A stretch of DNA of 64,000 nucleotides from Lineus longissimus (Eukaryota > Nemertea > Pilidiophora > Heteronemertea > Lineidae): NCBI RefSeq assembly GCF_910592395.1, contig NC_088309.1, positions 6,016,501 to 6,080,500 on the forward strand. The letters are read 5' to 3'. The position numbers were made by a program, and so were the translations under genes. The number at the start of each line of letters is the position of its first letter. The first letter of the stretch is position 1. This document shows, in pieces, positions 32,444-46,132 of this stretch. Under the pieces are notes generated by a model. The model was not told the origin of the DNA and did no database searches. It worked only from the letters and a program-made list of their open reading frames with translations.

Positions 32444-35400
32444 TTAATCTTGACCAGGGTCTTCCCCATTGTCACCACCCTGGGTATCAGTACCATTGTT
32501 CTCCTCATGATCAACTTCCAGTGTCTCATTACCATTCTCTTCCCCATGGTCAACACCCACTGCCTCATTAACATTCCCTTCCCCATGGTAAACTTCCTGT
32601 ACCTCATTACCGTTCCCTTCCCCATGGTCAACACCCACTGCCTCATTACCATTCCCTTTCCGATGGTCAACTTCCTGTGTCTCATTACCATTCCCTTCCC
32701 CGTGGTCAACTTCCAGCGTCTCGTTACCATTCCCAGCATCCTTATCCAACTCCTGTGTCGCCGTTGTTAAAGCCGCTTCGACTGCATCGTCGATTGCGTC
32801 TTCCAAGTCGTTATCCTTGGCGCCTTCGGAATTCGCTGCCTCCGATCGTGCTGGAGGTTCGTGAGCGAGATTCTGATTTGTTTCACTCTGCGTCATGTCC
32901 TGAGGCGTCTTAGTATCCAATGATTCACCCGTCTTGATATCCCTGACAATTCCTTGTTGTTTGGATACCTCCACCACCTCATTCGGCAGATCACCATCCG
33001 TTTCTTCATTTGATACATTCTGACTGTCTATTTTAGTAGTTCCTTCACCTTCGCTGACACCAAGATTATTGTCCATTTCCTGAGCATTATTTTCTCTTGA
33101 TGTCGCCTCTGAGTTTCTGTCAACTTCCAACGGGTCATCAGCCCCTGATGCACTCTGATACCCACCATCATCCACTTCCTCCAGCCTTGCAACTGCTCCT
33201 TCGGGAACCTCAGTTTCATTTTGTGTCACCTGGTCGTCTGCTTTTGTTTCCAAACCATCCTGTAGCAGATCGTCGTCGGGTAACGTATTGATCTGATCAA
33301 AATCGCCCTTCCTTGAGTCCTGTCCCAATGTGTCTGCAACAGGCGGGTCTCCCTTGGCCTCAGCCACAACTTCCTGGTGTTTCGGATTAAGCCAAGGTAA
33401 TATATCACCATCTTTTCCACCCGTTTTCTCATGCTGTATCCGCAACTGTTCTTGGATGTGCGGATTGTTGTAAATATCGTAATCGCTTGGTTTGAGTTTT
33501 GTCCTTGGCGTGTAATACTCCTCGGGATAAGAAGCCGGAGCATACCCCATGATACCGTTGTTGAAGTGGACAGCTTTGGTGTATGATATCTTCTCGTATT
33601 GTCGCTTTGGTTTCTGCAGCTGCATTAGTCTCTGGAATTCGTTGTAGGACATCGAGAGAGATGACTTCATTGGTCGGCCCTGAAAGGCAAGTTGAGTGAA
33701 GGTTTGATAAAAAAGTTTGAAACTTTGAGGGAATTCAGTTGTAGATGCGATGGTGAACCAAGGGTCAAGAATAGTCAAGCGAAGAACTTCGAAGTTACAT
33801 GTAGTCTCGGACGCTGACAAAAGTATGTCTGTTTGATCACTGACGTCATTTTGGTGTGTAAATATCAGACATTAATTTTACTGACAAGTCGGGTCTTAGC
33901 GAACAAAATGATACAATATCCGCTGAAAACTTTACTTTTTTGTTCGACTGTCCTGCTATTTGCTGGGTTGGTTGCACCGTGGACAGGGTTGGCCTCAGGT
34001 CCTTGTTTGCTCCAGGCACAGGTGGAAACTTGACTTGGCGCTCATTTCGTCGATTTTTCGGGTTTTTCGTCTGCAAAGAACATGGTTGATATGATACCTT
34101 TGGTCTTCGGCCAATTTCATATTAGACGGTGGTTCTTGAAAGCAAACACCACAACCAGTTCATCTGCTCTGAGATAGGTGACTTACTAGTAGCTCAGAGG
34201 AATTGTTGTCCAGTTTCTACAACAAATAGTTCAACCAGTGTCACTCTTATAGAGAATACATGACGATAGATAGATAGATAGATAATAGTTTTAAAAAGTC
34301 CTTCTAAAAGCATCTAACTTAACACGAGAAACAGTAGTCCCTTAATGGCACGATACCTTTGAAAAGATTTTTTAAATGACTGAATTAAAGTGTGGTAGAG
34401 GTGGTTGCAAATGTGCATGCTGAAGGATACATTGTGTAGGTTTGTGTGCTGTGATAGGGAAAGGTATGAATAATGTAGTACATTAGTACATATGATGCTT
34501 TCTATTCTACATGTACAAAGGGAGTGTATGCTACTAAACTCAATCTGCTGTAGTCATGGTAATCCTGATGAAACAATTCGCTGTTAAAACAATTAAACCC
34601 TCGTCCTCCCGTCCCAAGTCTATATAGAATATCGCCCTCCCTTCCCAAGTCTTAAGAACTTCTGCCATCGTCCACCCGTCCCGAGTCTTCAACTCTTCTC
34701 CATTCCCAAGTCTATAACCCGTCACCCATTCACCTATCCCTAGTCTATCCTCCATCTCAAGACTAACCAGTTCTCTCCCACCCCAAGTCTATAAACATTC
34801 GTCCATGAAGTTTTCTCATCCAACATGTTCACTCATCCCACTTCCACTCTTTATTCGCAAAGAATATGATGACAAATATATAAACAGTCGATTGTTTTCT
34901 ACTACAATCTCCAAAAATGTAAATTATAGGAGAAAATTCCACACAAACTAGCTAAGGATGTAGGTGCACTCTTTCAATATCTTAAATACCATCCGATATC
35001 CCCCGGGGTGTACTTCTCTTACAGGAATCTTTGGGAATCCATGCCTGTGGACCTCCTCACCGTTGTGGAGGAGCTTGCACCTGGAGACGCCCTCGTATTT
35101 CTCAAAGTGGTGACTACTTCTCATCCTTGACGAGTGGTACATTCTGGCGTGCTGCAAAGACATGAAAGAGAGATCCAGTCAGAAAGGGTGTTATGTTTTG
35201 GGTGGAATGTACCATGCGTTAAAGTTGAATTAGGGTTAATTTTAGTCGGATAGGATCAACTCATCGTACTCAGAGTTTACACTTTAACCCAGAGTACCGA
35301 TACTCAGCAGCACTCATGATCTAACTAACCGGTTTGTTGCTCTTATGGTCGTTCCTTCCTTCTGAGAGACCATGCCAGTGACAAAAGCCTGAGACGTATT

Positions 35401-36149
35401 GCTGTTTAGCTCACCGTATATGTAACACTGATACGGGTAAGAATACCAAGATATCCGCATTGATGTCAGAAAGAGTACGTATCACATTTCAAATAAATTC
35501 AAGATGAATCGAGGTAAACTAACATTCAGCACAAAGTATGAACTGGGAACTGATCGTTTTTAAATGCTGGTAACTATCATGTATATTCTCTAATATGAAT
35601 TAGCCTTCCGTGTTCTTAAGCGACATAAAATTGTATAAACTAGTACCGGATTAAAACGTCTTATGTTACATACTTTTCTTTTTCTAACCTAAAATCATAT
35701 ACCAAATGTAAACGAAATTAAAATAGCTTTATTTTTTGACAAAGCGGAATGGGGGTAAATTCCGTGCAAAAGTAGCTAAAGCAACATGAAAATAAATAGC
35801 CCATACGTTATTTCCTATAGGCCTCTTTGTTGAATATTTTGCTAGGCCTAATACTTGATTGGTTGCAATACATCTTGATCCCGTTAGTGGATTCCGTTAA
35901 CGCTTCTAATAAGTACCTGTATGATAAAAGGTAAACCTCTGCCAATCATATGAAATTGCGAGATGTATTATACTCTAGGCAAACTCACCAAGTAAAGAGC
36001 GCGTTCTGAAACCTTTCGTGACAAGGCTTTATCGGAAGATGAACATTATGACCATCGGACAACTTGGTGGTGCCCACCCATTTTAAATCCGAGTTGGTTG
36101 AATAGCTTCGAACGACCATGTGCATGCGTGACCCGGTCCCTAAAAACAT
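32444..36149 (-). CDS. Unrecognised gene; acidic protein with 13-residue repeats
   Basis: The last exon (33679-32444) is a clear 412-codon frame after the acceptor TTGCCTTTCAG. The preceding exon (35151-35023, after CATGTCTTTGCAG, before GTAAGA) joins it in phase: ARMYHSSRMRSSHHFEKYEG to FPKIP/GRPMKSSLSMSYNEF. Further upstream, a 13-base microexon (35427-35415) and an exon starting at an ATG at 36,149 (to 35,989) are also phase-compatible; the whole would be 512 residues. This 5' part is tentative. The first half has a basic, Tyr-rich conserved-looking region (QLQKPKRQYEKISYTKAVHF). The rest is acidic and probably disordered, ending in seven tandem 13-residue units of the type GNGNETLEVDHGE. 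No signal peptide or membrane segment is seen, and I do not recognise the family. Confidence 0.6.
32460..32740 (-). repeat. 39-bp coding minisatellite (7 units)
   Basis: Seven tandem 39-base units in the last exon of the preceding gene, each encoding a variant of GNGNETxEVDHGE. The period is a multiple of three, so copy-number change keeps the frame. Confidence 0.9.
34264..34285. repeat. GATA microsatellite
   Basis: About five GATA units. Confidence 0.85.
34596..34800. repeat. Degenerate minisatellite (about 33-bp period)
   Basis: The phrase TCCCAAGTCTATA or variants recurs about six times at 31-36 base spacing (for example 34,611, 34,643, 34,738 and 34,781). It lies in the intron of the minus-strand gene. 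Confidence 0.65.
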
Positions 36150-39100
36150 CCCTTTGGCTTTGATAAAACAGGGAAATATCAATATTTGGTACACTAGAAT
36201 CAGAACCGACTGCCAAATTAGCCAAGGGCTTCAAACATCTTTTTAAAGAACCCACCCACGAGGATTTGGGATAGCGCTTGAAGTTATCCACTAGTCACTG
36301 TGATTTGAAAGCAACCTTTAAGAGAAGATTTATTTGAGTGTTCGAAGAACATTACGGCAACGCTATTAACGATGATACTGTACTGTTTTTCCTTATGAAA
36401 TATTGAAAGTAAAAATAGCATTTTGGGCATCGGCTGCATGCGTGAGAATCTGCGTTGCGACGTTTCTAATTCTGAGCATTACTAGAAATAGGAGGAATCT
36501 GAGAAACGTTTACCGAAAGAAGCCGTCTGGAACATTACTTACGGACGATTTTGGTGACCTTGAAATAAATCTTTTGTGTGCAATACTCGTCTGTGTCCGG
36601 AGTATGGTCGTAGTTGGGCCTCTGCTTCCCTCCACCAAGATGGAGGTGGTACGTGGCCTCTGGCTCATCATTGTCGACATTTTGTTGTCGTGTCTGGCAG
36701 TGTCTGCTCAGAAAATACATCTACGTGTACGTCTCATTTTCATCGTGATCCTAATTAGAACAATGACTACTCCGTATATCCCTGCACAGAATAATTAGTT
36801 CACGTACAAAGTACTTATTAGGCCTACATTGTATTTAAGGGCCGCAAAATGATTGTCCGTGTTCGACATGTGCAAAGGCTTGTATCGCGCCATTGCTATG
36901 GTATTATTATTCAATATTGTTTCTAGCTGTTACGACCTTGTGTAGGCCTTTTTCGAAAAACATTGTGACTTTTACAAAGCCTTTTTAGATTAATTACGCT
37001 AAATGTAAGGTTTTGATTGGCAGGATAAAAGCGTGGAATATATATATATATATCATAACTCTATGATTTTTCCTTATTAACTGCTTGCAAAGGAATATAA
37101 TTACAGACTGGACTTACAACTTACTGGGAGCCACACACAGTGATACTGTCTGAGAGATCATGTAACATCCTGTTTTAATTAGAAAAAAACTAACGTTTTG
37201 TTTTGTTGGCATCATCGTCTCCATGATAAGTCTTAGGCGAACCAATGCCACAAAAAAAGAATCGCTTTTCTCAGGCTGAAATCCCGGATGTATAGCAATA
37301 CAACTGCGCCATCCCCGTTTTTCGTCCAAGCCGATATACGTCTTGCTTGGAAAACAAGTATATGCAGCCATGTACATTATTTTTGTTAGCCTTTTTTTAA
37401 CAAATAGGAGAGTCGGGCCTAGGTGTTTATGTTAACGCGTCCTCGTTTGTTATTATTGGTGCCGAATGGTTTCCAAACACAAAAAAGAAGACGACAAATT
37501 TGAAGTAAATCATGCACACTGCCAAGGACTGCAGCACTCTGCTGGACAGTCGACGGGAAATGGAATCGAGGCCGTCAAAAAAAGCATTTCGCTGTACCGT
37601 AAGGAGGTGAGGCACATGCCGATCCACCGTCGTTGTGCGTATATCCATCCTTCCTTGAAAGGAGGAGACATTAGGACAGATATTCACCATCGATAAGTCG
37701 GCATGCCTAGGCACGTACATGACGGAGAGGACTAAGGAAGTAAGTAAAAAATATTTACCCAGCACTTCTGTATAACCACATCATTCTCGTTCTTCGCGAA
37801 TTCTACCAGTGTTCCTTTTCTTATCGGAGCCCAATCCATGATTCATGCCCTAACCGATCAGAGGTCAGTTGTATCGAAGCAATTTCTCCAAAAGAGTAAG
37901 CCTAAAGGCTTGTTTTTGTGTTTCAATCACCAACTTGAAGCACGCCTCAGTCAACATGCTGTTAGGCTAATGCTAGAGACGGTTAATTCGTACCCCCACT
38001 GCTTGGCTTTGAGAGCAGAATTTATATAAAATTGGGTAGACTTTGGGGATAATCAGATGGAACGGTAGGTCTTGGCAGGACTATATTCTTCCGTTAACTA
38101 GGGCACGATTGACTAACCTAACCACCTTAGTGAATTTGAATTAACCTATGGTCAAACTTGAATAATTCAAAAATGATGAATGACAGCATGCATTCATCAA
38201 CCGAAGCCATTTTGCGAGAACAAGTTCATAAACCCAAGTAGTTTGCCTGTGCTTTTGATCGTGTAAATATTTTTTAGAAGATTTTTTTGAAGAAAAACCC
38301 TTAAACTTTCCAACTGTAACGAACAATACCTCTCTCAACATGAACATGTTTTAATTTAAATTCCAAACTGTAACAAGGAATAATACGTTAAGCTTATGAG
38401 TTTAATTCGACCTGATATTTTAATCATGACGGTTTATTTCATAATTCACATTTTACTCTTTGAAATAATGTTCATATTAATTTGTTGGTGGTTTCTCAAA
38501 TTTCTACATTCGTCACAAAGGTGCACTTGTGTTGCATTTGCATGGAATAATTGCGTCATCGTTTTAGCAGCCCCAGTCTTACCTTGCACGATTCGATGCA
38601 ACTGACGGGGGACATTGTCGAAACCTCCTTATTAATTTGTTCAATACAGTATTAGAATTTTGTAGGGCCTACATTTTAAAACAAATTCGCTTTGTTTTAG
38701 CAAACTAAGCTCACGATAATGCATTATGGCCATATTGGGCATAAATACCAGAAATATCCATTATTGATCAAGAGCTAATTGGCCTTTTCATTACCTTGCT
38801 GTTATACTAAGGATAACTTGGCCTATATAAAGGTATGGTAACGAGGCCTATAATTGAAAGTAACCATTTCATTCACATTTTCTTGTTGGTATATGCCTTA
38901 TTTCGCAATAACGTGAAGTTACTCATTAGAACCTACAAACCGCATTTCTAGGCTGGATATACGTTTCTTTCTCTTGATTCGTCACTTTTGTTGCAAGCGA
39001 AATGAATATCTTCGATATATTGGGGAACGGCAAAAGCAGACTTTGCAGGTAAGATCCTCTTTCTCATTGTGCTGTATGTATATTTGTCTTTACAAATACA

Positions 39101-40642
39101 TCGTGCAAAATCACCCGATGATCGTGCAACCTCCAAATTACATCGTTCAATTTCAGTCACTTAAACGTGACGATATGCTTTATTTGCTGAATAGTGTATC
39201 TTTACTTTTTAACTGGCCAAGTTTGAGTAGTTTGAAAACAAAACGGCTCTTTTATAGTGCCATTCTATTCTGCATTCAACTTCGATTGGATAATTGCTGC
39301 AAAAACGCTTAGATAAGTGGTAGTTCGATTCCAGGATGCAACTATCGAGGCAACGCGTGTGTGTAAACCTTGTGCCTCACTTTAACGCCACGTTATATTG
39401 CCCCGCTCTCCCAACCCATGCACCTAATTTAGCTACAGTATGGGTTTAAAAGGTTGGATGAAGGGAGTGCTGTGGTTTCAATTTCCTGGTTAAAACCATG
39501 GCCTATTTTGAGACATGGCACGTTTAATTATGGGTTAACCGTAAAGGTGGCATTTAATTTGCTTCTTGATTACAACGAATGATCAATCAGAAACACAATA
39601 GCTATAATTTCACATAGTTTATATTAATCAAGCAACCATGATATCGAATCCAATTAGCCAAAACCAATGTCCTAGTTCTCACATGTGCGTGCCGCATTTG
39701 CCGCTCTTCCCCTCAACATAATCATTATAATGATACATGTACATTCGGACTAAAATATTTGATACAAGTACATTGTGTGTTGTACTCATTGACATGCACA
39801 CTATTTGTAATGTATATGTACTCATGAACGTCAAAACCCTTCGCCACCCCCAAACCCAGGAGCAGAGTGATGTTTTTTCCAAGTCAAGAATGACCTTTTC
39901 TACATAACTTTGAGCAGAAGTGTGCCAAGAAGAGTCAATGGCAGAACTCTCGTGTTACCTGATCCCATACTAGTCTAGTTTTCAAACTTCTAAAGTGAGT
40001 TTGCAAGGGAAGAAGAACTTCTGGCTCTCACAGGGGTTGATTATGAGTAGAAGTATACATTGTTCGAACAAGTATCAAAATCCCTAAAGCAGTTCAAAAG
40101 AGGGGGATGCAGTGGAAGTGAATGAATGAGCAGCAATGGTGACATCAAGGTCGAAGAACCCACTTACATTGCTTATTCTATAGTTATGACAGAAATGGAA
40201 GCGTTTTCGAGGATGGGGTGGGGGGGGGGGGGGGGTTGATCGTGCAGGAAATCGACATTGTCAAAGAGGCCATTAGTGTAGTAGCAAGATGGTTGGTGGT
40301 GATAGGAAGTTGAACCCAATGGAAGCTGATGGGCAACCAATGAGGTGAAGATGATTCTGTTCGTTTCGGCATTTCCCATGAAATAACTTGTTTCCGATAC
40401 AGCATCACGTTATGTCATTATTTCAGAGCACCATGAAACACCACAAGCAAGGAGTGGGAATTCGCTGGAAATTTATGACTTGACCTAATGGAGCTTTGAT
40501 AGCGGGACATCACCAATCACATGATCAGCATTACTTGTGCCATGTGCATTTGAGCAGATTTGCAACAGCAGAGACGACGCACAACCGAACGCTTTGGAGG
40601 TTTTTTCTCAGCTTTCGGACCTCAAATGGAAACGTTCTGAAG
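36150..40642. other. Intergenic, no gene supported
   Basis: Contains a TA microsatellite (37,038-37,053), a G run (40,220-40,236) and several short open frames (36,403-36,798 and 37,466-37,696 on plus; 37,427-37,765 on minus). None of these has family resemblance or a convincing splice partner. It should hold the promoters of the minus gene on its left and SLC22 on its right. Confidence 0.4.
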
Positions 40643-43600
40643 ATGAAATTCGACGTTGACAAAGCTTTGACCAGGCTTGGCAATTTCAACCGATGGAGAC
40701 TGCTGATGTATACCTGTGTAGCCTTATCGTTCAATGTGTCCGGCACATGGCATATGATGGTGGTGGTCTTCACTGGTAAGTTAATTTGGTTCGAGATATA
40801 CAGAGTATTTTAAGCCTTTCGCAACGCATGTGGAAATGTAACTTACTAAGACGTTTTCGTATCTGTGTGGAAATTTTTAAAACACAGTAATAATGTTCCC
40901 AGATTAGAATACAGTACTGTGTACTTCACATCCGTTATCCAAATTACAATCATGGATTTAGATTTTCTATCATGAGCGTTAAAAAGGACATACCACTTTG
41001 ACCAGTTTCGTTGCACAAGTCGTGGCCACAAAACCATGAACGTTTACTACTAACAACACATAATAATACGTCATCTTCTGAAAACCATAAGAGAGTCATC
41101 GATAATAAAATTAAGTTGCCATTCCTCCTTCTTTGTATGATAATCAGGTACGCGTCAAATTTCCTTATTAAGAAACTTGTCTGTCTGTGTTTTTACAAAT
41201 TTCAGCATTATCAGTGATTTCATGAACTAATGGTAACACCGTATCACAAGAAGTAAACGTCATCTCCTCTTTTGGGGTGTTTATTACTACTACCAAAATG
41301 AACGTGATTACATCACAACAGTTCTTTTACCAAGTCAGGAACAGCTTTTAAATTCTTTATTTCAAATCTGATCCTTTCATAACTACAACCTCTCCTTCTT
41401 TCATTTGTGACTTCTTTAGTCAATATTAGTTGCATAATTAATGAAGAATGTCTATAACAAGCACTTCAAAATGTCATTACATGTATTCCTTGGCAAAAAC
41501 TTTGCCAGCTCTTGCTGTTCGCCACAGTTACATTTTCCGGTTGATAGTTCATATATTTATACTGTCACGGTAATTGCTTTATTCTAGTGCTAATTACCAT
41601 ACGAATGGCTTTATTTTGACATAACAGATCTAGATTTAGGTTAGGAATAGCTATTTTTGCACTGCCCGTGACTTTGACATGTAAAGTATTCTTAATTTAT
41701 GTCCTATCTGTACTAAAAAAACAAATAATCACTTAATAAGTATCTTTTTAATTTACATGCATGTAGTTTACCATAATCACCGATTATTCTATAGTGCGTT
41801 ATTTCTCTTCAGGCCGAGACTGATATCTCACCAAGGTCGCGTACTTTATTTACCAAACACCAAAAAAACTCACAAACATGTTAATGTCTAAACATTGGTT
41901 AAGTAACATACCACCATCCATCCACGCAGTGTTTAATTTGGAGTTCTTTCTCTCCGTCAGCACTACTAATTTACAATATCCTTTGTGTACCAAGCTCTGC
42001 TTTGGTTATTTCACCCTTGATATTTGATCATGTTGTGTACATGATATTATTTCAAGGAAATAAGCAAAATTTCAAAAAATTTTATCTGGGAATACGCAAA
42101 TCGTAGATCTTATGGCAAATACGCTTAGGTATGCTCCCTTCTAAATTATTGAAATCGTGAAAGTGTATACAGAGTCATCTTTTTTTCAAGGCGGTGAACC
42201 CGACCACCATTGTAATCTTCCACCGAATGTCACGAAAGAAGATGCTATACCCAAAGAGATCGTTCACGGAAAGTCAGTGTATTCTCATTGCAAGCAATAC
42301 ATCAACCTGAGCTCGGAGACGAACGAGACAGAAAACTGTCCGCATGGTTGGTGGTATGATCCAGATATAGGCAAGACGACAGTCACCGAGGTGGGTTGAC
42401 CCTCAGTGCGAAAGCCCAGAAAGCTCATTCAAAATTCAATGTCGTATTTCAATATTGAAGTCAGGAGTTTAAAATTGCAATCCCCCTAAGGAAAATGAGG
42501 TAATTTTAGACTGTATCATGTGAATGAATTCGTGGTCTCAAAAGCATGGGTCCCAGGTGGGACTACGAAGTACCACATAGTATACATTTTTTCCCGTGCA
42601 CGAACGATTCTCCCGTAAAAATAAAGAGAATAATATTATGCCTCTCCTTCTTTTCTGCAGTGGGATTTAGTCTGCGACCGTAACTTTTACGTAGAGACCT
42701 CACAATCCGTGTTCGTTGCGGGGGTTTTGGTTGGTGCTCTTCTCTTCACAACCATGGCCGACCGTTTCGGGAGGAAACCTGTTCATTTTGCCTGCCAATG
42801 GGCCATGATTGTTATCGGGACGCTTTGCGCTGTCGTCCCAGACTTTACCTCATTTGCTGCGCTAAAGTTTTTTAATGGTGCTCTCAGAGAGGTAGGAATT
42901 ACGCTACTTTTATCACTCTTCGTAAATCTTATACATGTATCTAGCCAAGTTTTCTGACATTGATAAAATTTTCTTTATTTTCATGAATTAATCACGGTAA
43001 TGATTGGGGATCTTGAATTCAATGCCCCCACAGTTTATGGCTCTGGCACGCCAACTACTGGTCGGATTCCTTCGAATGATAGTTTTATTTGATCTGAGCT
43101 GCTAACCTCTAAATAATATTTAGGGGTTAGCATACTCAATGCAAAATAAGAAAATCTCCAGTTTGGTGGCACAGCTCAGAGCAACGCAAAATAAACTGCA
43201 CAGAAATTTAATCAGTAGTTTGCGCTCCAGAGCCCAAAGCGATTCGGAAAAAAACATCAGAACATTTATGATGCACATTACATGTAACACGGTGCTGTAG
43301 AAACCGTAGTGATGCCAAAGCGGGAACGCAGAAGAAAGCATTTTTCTTGAACCGGTTCCTTCGGCCCTCTTTTGATATTTTAGGGCACTGGACTAACAGG
43401 GATCGTGCTGACATGCGAGCTATGGCAAGCCTCCATGAGGAGTGTGACTGGAGTAGGCATGCAGTTATTCTGGTCACTGGCGTGGTTTTCGCTAGCACTA
43501 CTAGCTTACCTAATTAGGGACTGGCGGCAACTTCAGCTGGTTATATCATTGGTTAGTCTTTTCACCATTCCATTATTTTGGTAAGTCTTCATCTATCTTC

Positions 43601-46132
43601 AATATTTTTTATTCCGGTTAGCTTACTAAGATTCCACATGGTCCTTGGCATAATTGTGCCTTTGCAATTGCTATCATTGACAACGATTTTCACCACGTGA
43701 CTAATCTGGTAAGCTATTACTAACTGATGTTATAAAAAAAGTCCTAAAACCCGATTCTCAGAATGTTAGCAAGTTAGCTATATTCATGTATAGTTCAAAT
43801 ACTAGTATAGCAAACTTATATTTATGTAATGTATAAATAATAGAACACGTATAATGGTACATGTATATGCATTGATTTCAGGGTAATACCAGAATCCATA
43901 ATCTGGCTGGCTGCTAATGGCAAGGGACACGAAGCAGCTGATCTTCTCCGCAAAGCAACCACGTGGGATGGCAAACCTCACGCATTGGATGACATCATCG
44001 GTGATGGAACCGAGAGACTAATGAGCATCGCGGGAGACGGTGACGTCAGCAATCATGTTACCAATCAGAAGAAGCAACAGGTTTTTAAACGACTGCGGGA
44101 TTTACTCAAAGGCGACGATAAAAAAGAGGATGACGGACCCAAGTATACTTTGTTGGATATCTTCAGATCAAGGAAGATGTTACTCTATTCGTCTATCATG
44201 TGCTCACTTTGGTAAGAGCGGACAAACAAGATTCCTGAGGCTTTTAGTATTTGCGAAAGGCTTATTGTGGTTGTAGTGCGTATTTTCTTTTTAACTTTCG
44301 CTGTAACGAGCAAGAAGCAAGGAGACGACCTTAAAACGGCCCTTTGTCATGGCGGTGATGTTTTATTTTCCTCCTTGTAGACATACATGTACCATATCAG
44401 TGGCGTAACTAGCCGGAGGGGGTGCCCCATTAGTCACCAAGTGACCGTGATTTTGGCCGAAAAGAATTTATAAATATCATTTCTCTACCAATCACACGCC
44501 AGGTACCAACTGATATAATCAATTTGCCCTAATCTTGTTTTCGTATTTCAGGTTCGTAAATACCCTTGTCTACCATGGCCTTACCCTGCTGTCGTCAAAG
44601 CTTGCGGGAAACATCTACCTTAACTTCTTCTTCAGTGGGTTGGTTGAGGTACCAGCCTATATTGTCTGTATTCTCGTCCTTCAGACGTAAGCACAACCCC
44701 CCTCCATCACATCGACTCGTTTTCTGAGACGTTTTTGAATGTTTTTACCTCGCCGGGTTCGTAATGCCGTGTTGAGTATTTTGATTACAGAAATAACAGA
44801 AAATTCATGTTGCCTTAACTAGACGTTTGAATCAAAAATTGCAACGGTGACTTCCCTTTAACACATACACTTCGCTTGAACACATACACCTTCATAACAT
44901 GTATATGCCTGTATTGACATCATATAGAAGAGAAAAAGATTATAGAAAGCCTGTGTTGCGCCATGGAGACACTTTTGCAACCAAGGGACGACATGTCTCG
45001 TCCGTTTCACAACCAATGCACCTCCTGTCTTCATTGAAGATAATGTCACAACCACTTTGCTGTGAATAAGTGAGACATGGAGTCGTTTACTACAGACTGC
45101 CGATGCTCAAGTAGTCATAGTCACAATAACGAAGTGTTGTTTTGTAGATCATCACGGTTATATTAATATTGTCGCTATTTATTGATTGCCAATTAATAAC
45201 ACTGCTGTTTGAATTTTCAGTCTTGGTCGGCGATGGCCACTATGTTTCCATCACGTGTTGACAGGGGTCGCTTTACTCATTGCTTCATTTTTACCAGAGG
45301 AAACAGGTAATGTCAAGAGACTTATCATCACAGGAGGGTGAATGAAAATGAGCGATATTTTGAAAATTATTGAAAAAAATTCGTTAAATCAGTGTAGCAC
45401 ATCACAGAGCAAGAGTTGCGTTCAAAAAGTTTTGCTGTTTCTGCAATACAGACACGTGACCTTTAAATGAAAGAAAAAAAACGTTATGCTGATTTTGGCT
45501 GATACGATTATCTTTATTGAATATCAACATAACTTTTTTATATTTATAGAATCTGGTACTGACATTAAGTGGTTAATAACTGTATTTGCCCTGATCGGCA
45601 AGTACGGTATCACCTTCTCTTTTGCTGAGGTCGTCCTCTACTGCCAAGAGATCTACCCGACCAATCTTAGGAACGCTGGTATCGGGTTGTCTTCACTGTT
45701 CGGCCGGGTAGCCAATATTTTAGCACCATTTTCTACATATGTAGTAAGTAAACTAAAGCAACATTTTATCTTACAAAATAAATTATGATCTGTTTCATTT
45801 CGATAAATTTACGGTGTCTCGAGTAGTCATATGTGTGCTTCTCAATGCCCGACAACAATCCGATGAAAAATGACAACAATTTCGTATCAATAATATCGCT
45901 CCTTCTTGTTTCTTTCTAGATAAAATTTTTCCCGGGCTTTCCAGGAATATTATTCGGCGTAATGTCCATCGTGATAGGCTTCGTCAGCTTGCTGCTGCCG
46001 GAGACGTTGGGCCGACCTCTACCTCTCTCCATCGAAGACATTGAGAACTGGGACAGGATTCCTAGGAAGAGGAGCGAGGAAAGAGGAGTGGTAAAAGTGG
46101 ATACTGACAGCAGGCAGGACGAAGAACTTTAG
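40643..46132 (+). CDS. SLC22-family organic ion transporter, 9 exons
   Basis: A plasma-membrane facilitator of the major facilitator superfamily. Exons 40643-40775, 42191-42390, 42661-42891, 43384-43580, 43882-44211, 44552-44686, 45221-45306, 45550-45743 and 45920-46132 join in phase into 572 residues (family about 550). Hallmarks are [19 protein letters not shown] (TM1); a large Cys-containing extracellular loop with sequons NVT, NLS and NET; WDLVCDR; the MFS motif DRFGRKP (145-151) after TM2; VIPESIIWL; the central cytosolic loop; [20 protein letters not shown] (TM11 region); and [10 protein letters not shown] near the C-terminus. The central cytoplasmic loop (rest of exon 5, with DDKKEDDG) is somewhat longer than usual. 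It resembles OCT/carcinine-type members, but substrate cannot be inferred. Exon 1 is separated by a 1.4-kb intron that is otherwise empty. Confidence 0.95.
43037..43238. mobile_element. Short MITE in SLC22 intron 3
   Basis: The left end GGCTCTGGCACGCCAACTACTG and the complement of the right end GGGCTCTGGAGCGCAAACTA are inverted relatives. A related, shorter copy lies at about 60,668-60,754. Target duplication was not identified. Confidence 0.6.
44397..44470 (+). repeat. Repeat fragment with transposon-like end
   Basis: Begins CAGTGGCGTAACTAGCCGGA, a sequence type common at the ends of animal DNA transposons. No matching inverted end was found nearby, so this may be a fragment. It lies in SLC22 intron 5. 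Confidence 0.3.

Noticed and set aside
35300-35404. Alternative exon for the acidic-protein gene (CNTSQAFVTG frame)
   Set aside because: It is open, but it ends in a phase that brings a stop in the next exon; the 13-base microexon fits better.
36403-36798. 131-codon plus-strand frame with hydrophobic segments
   Set aside because: It starts at TTG; hydrophobicity follows AT-rich composition; no homologue recognised.
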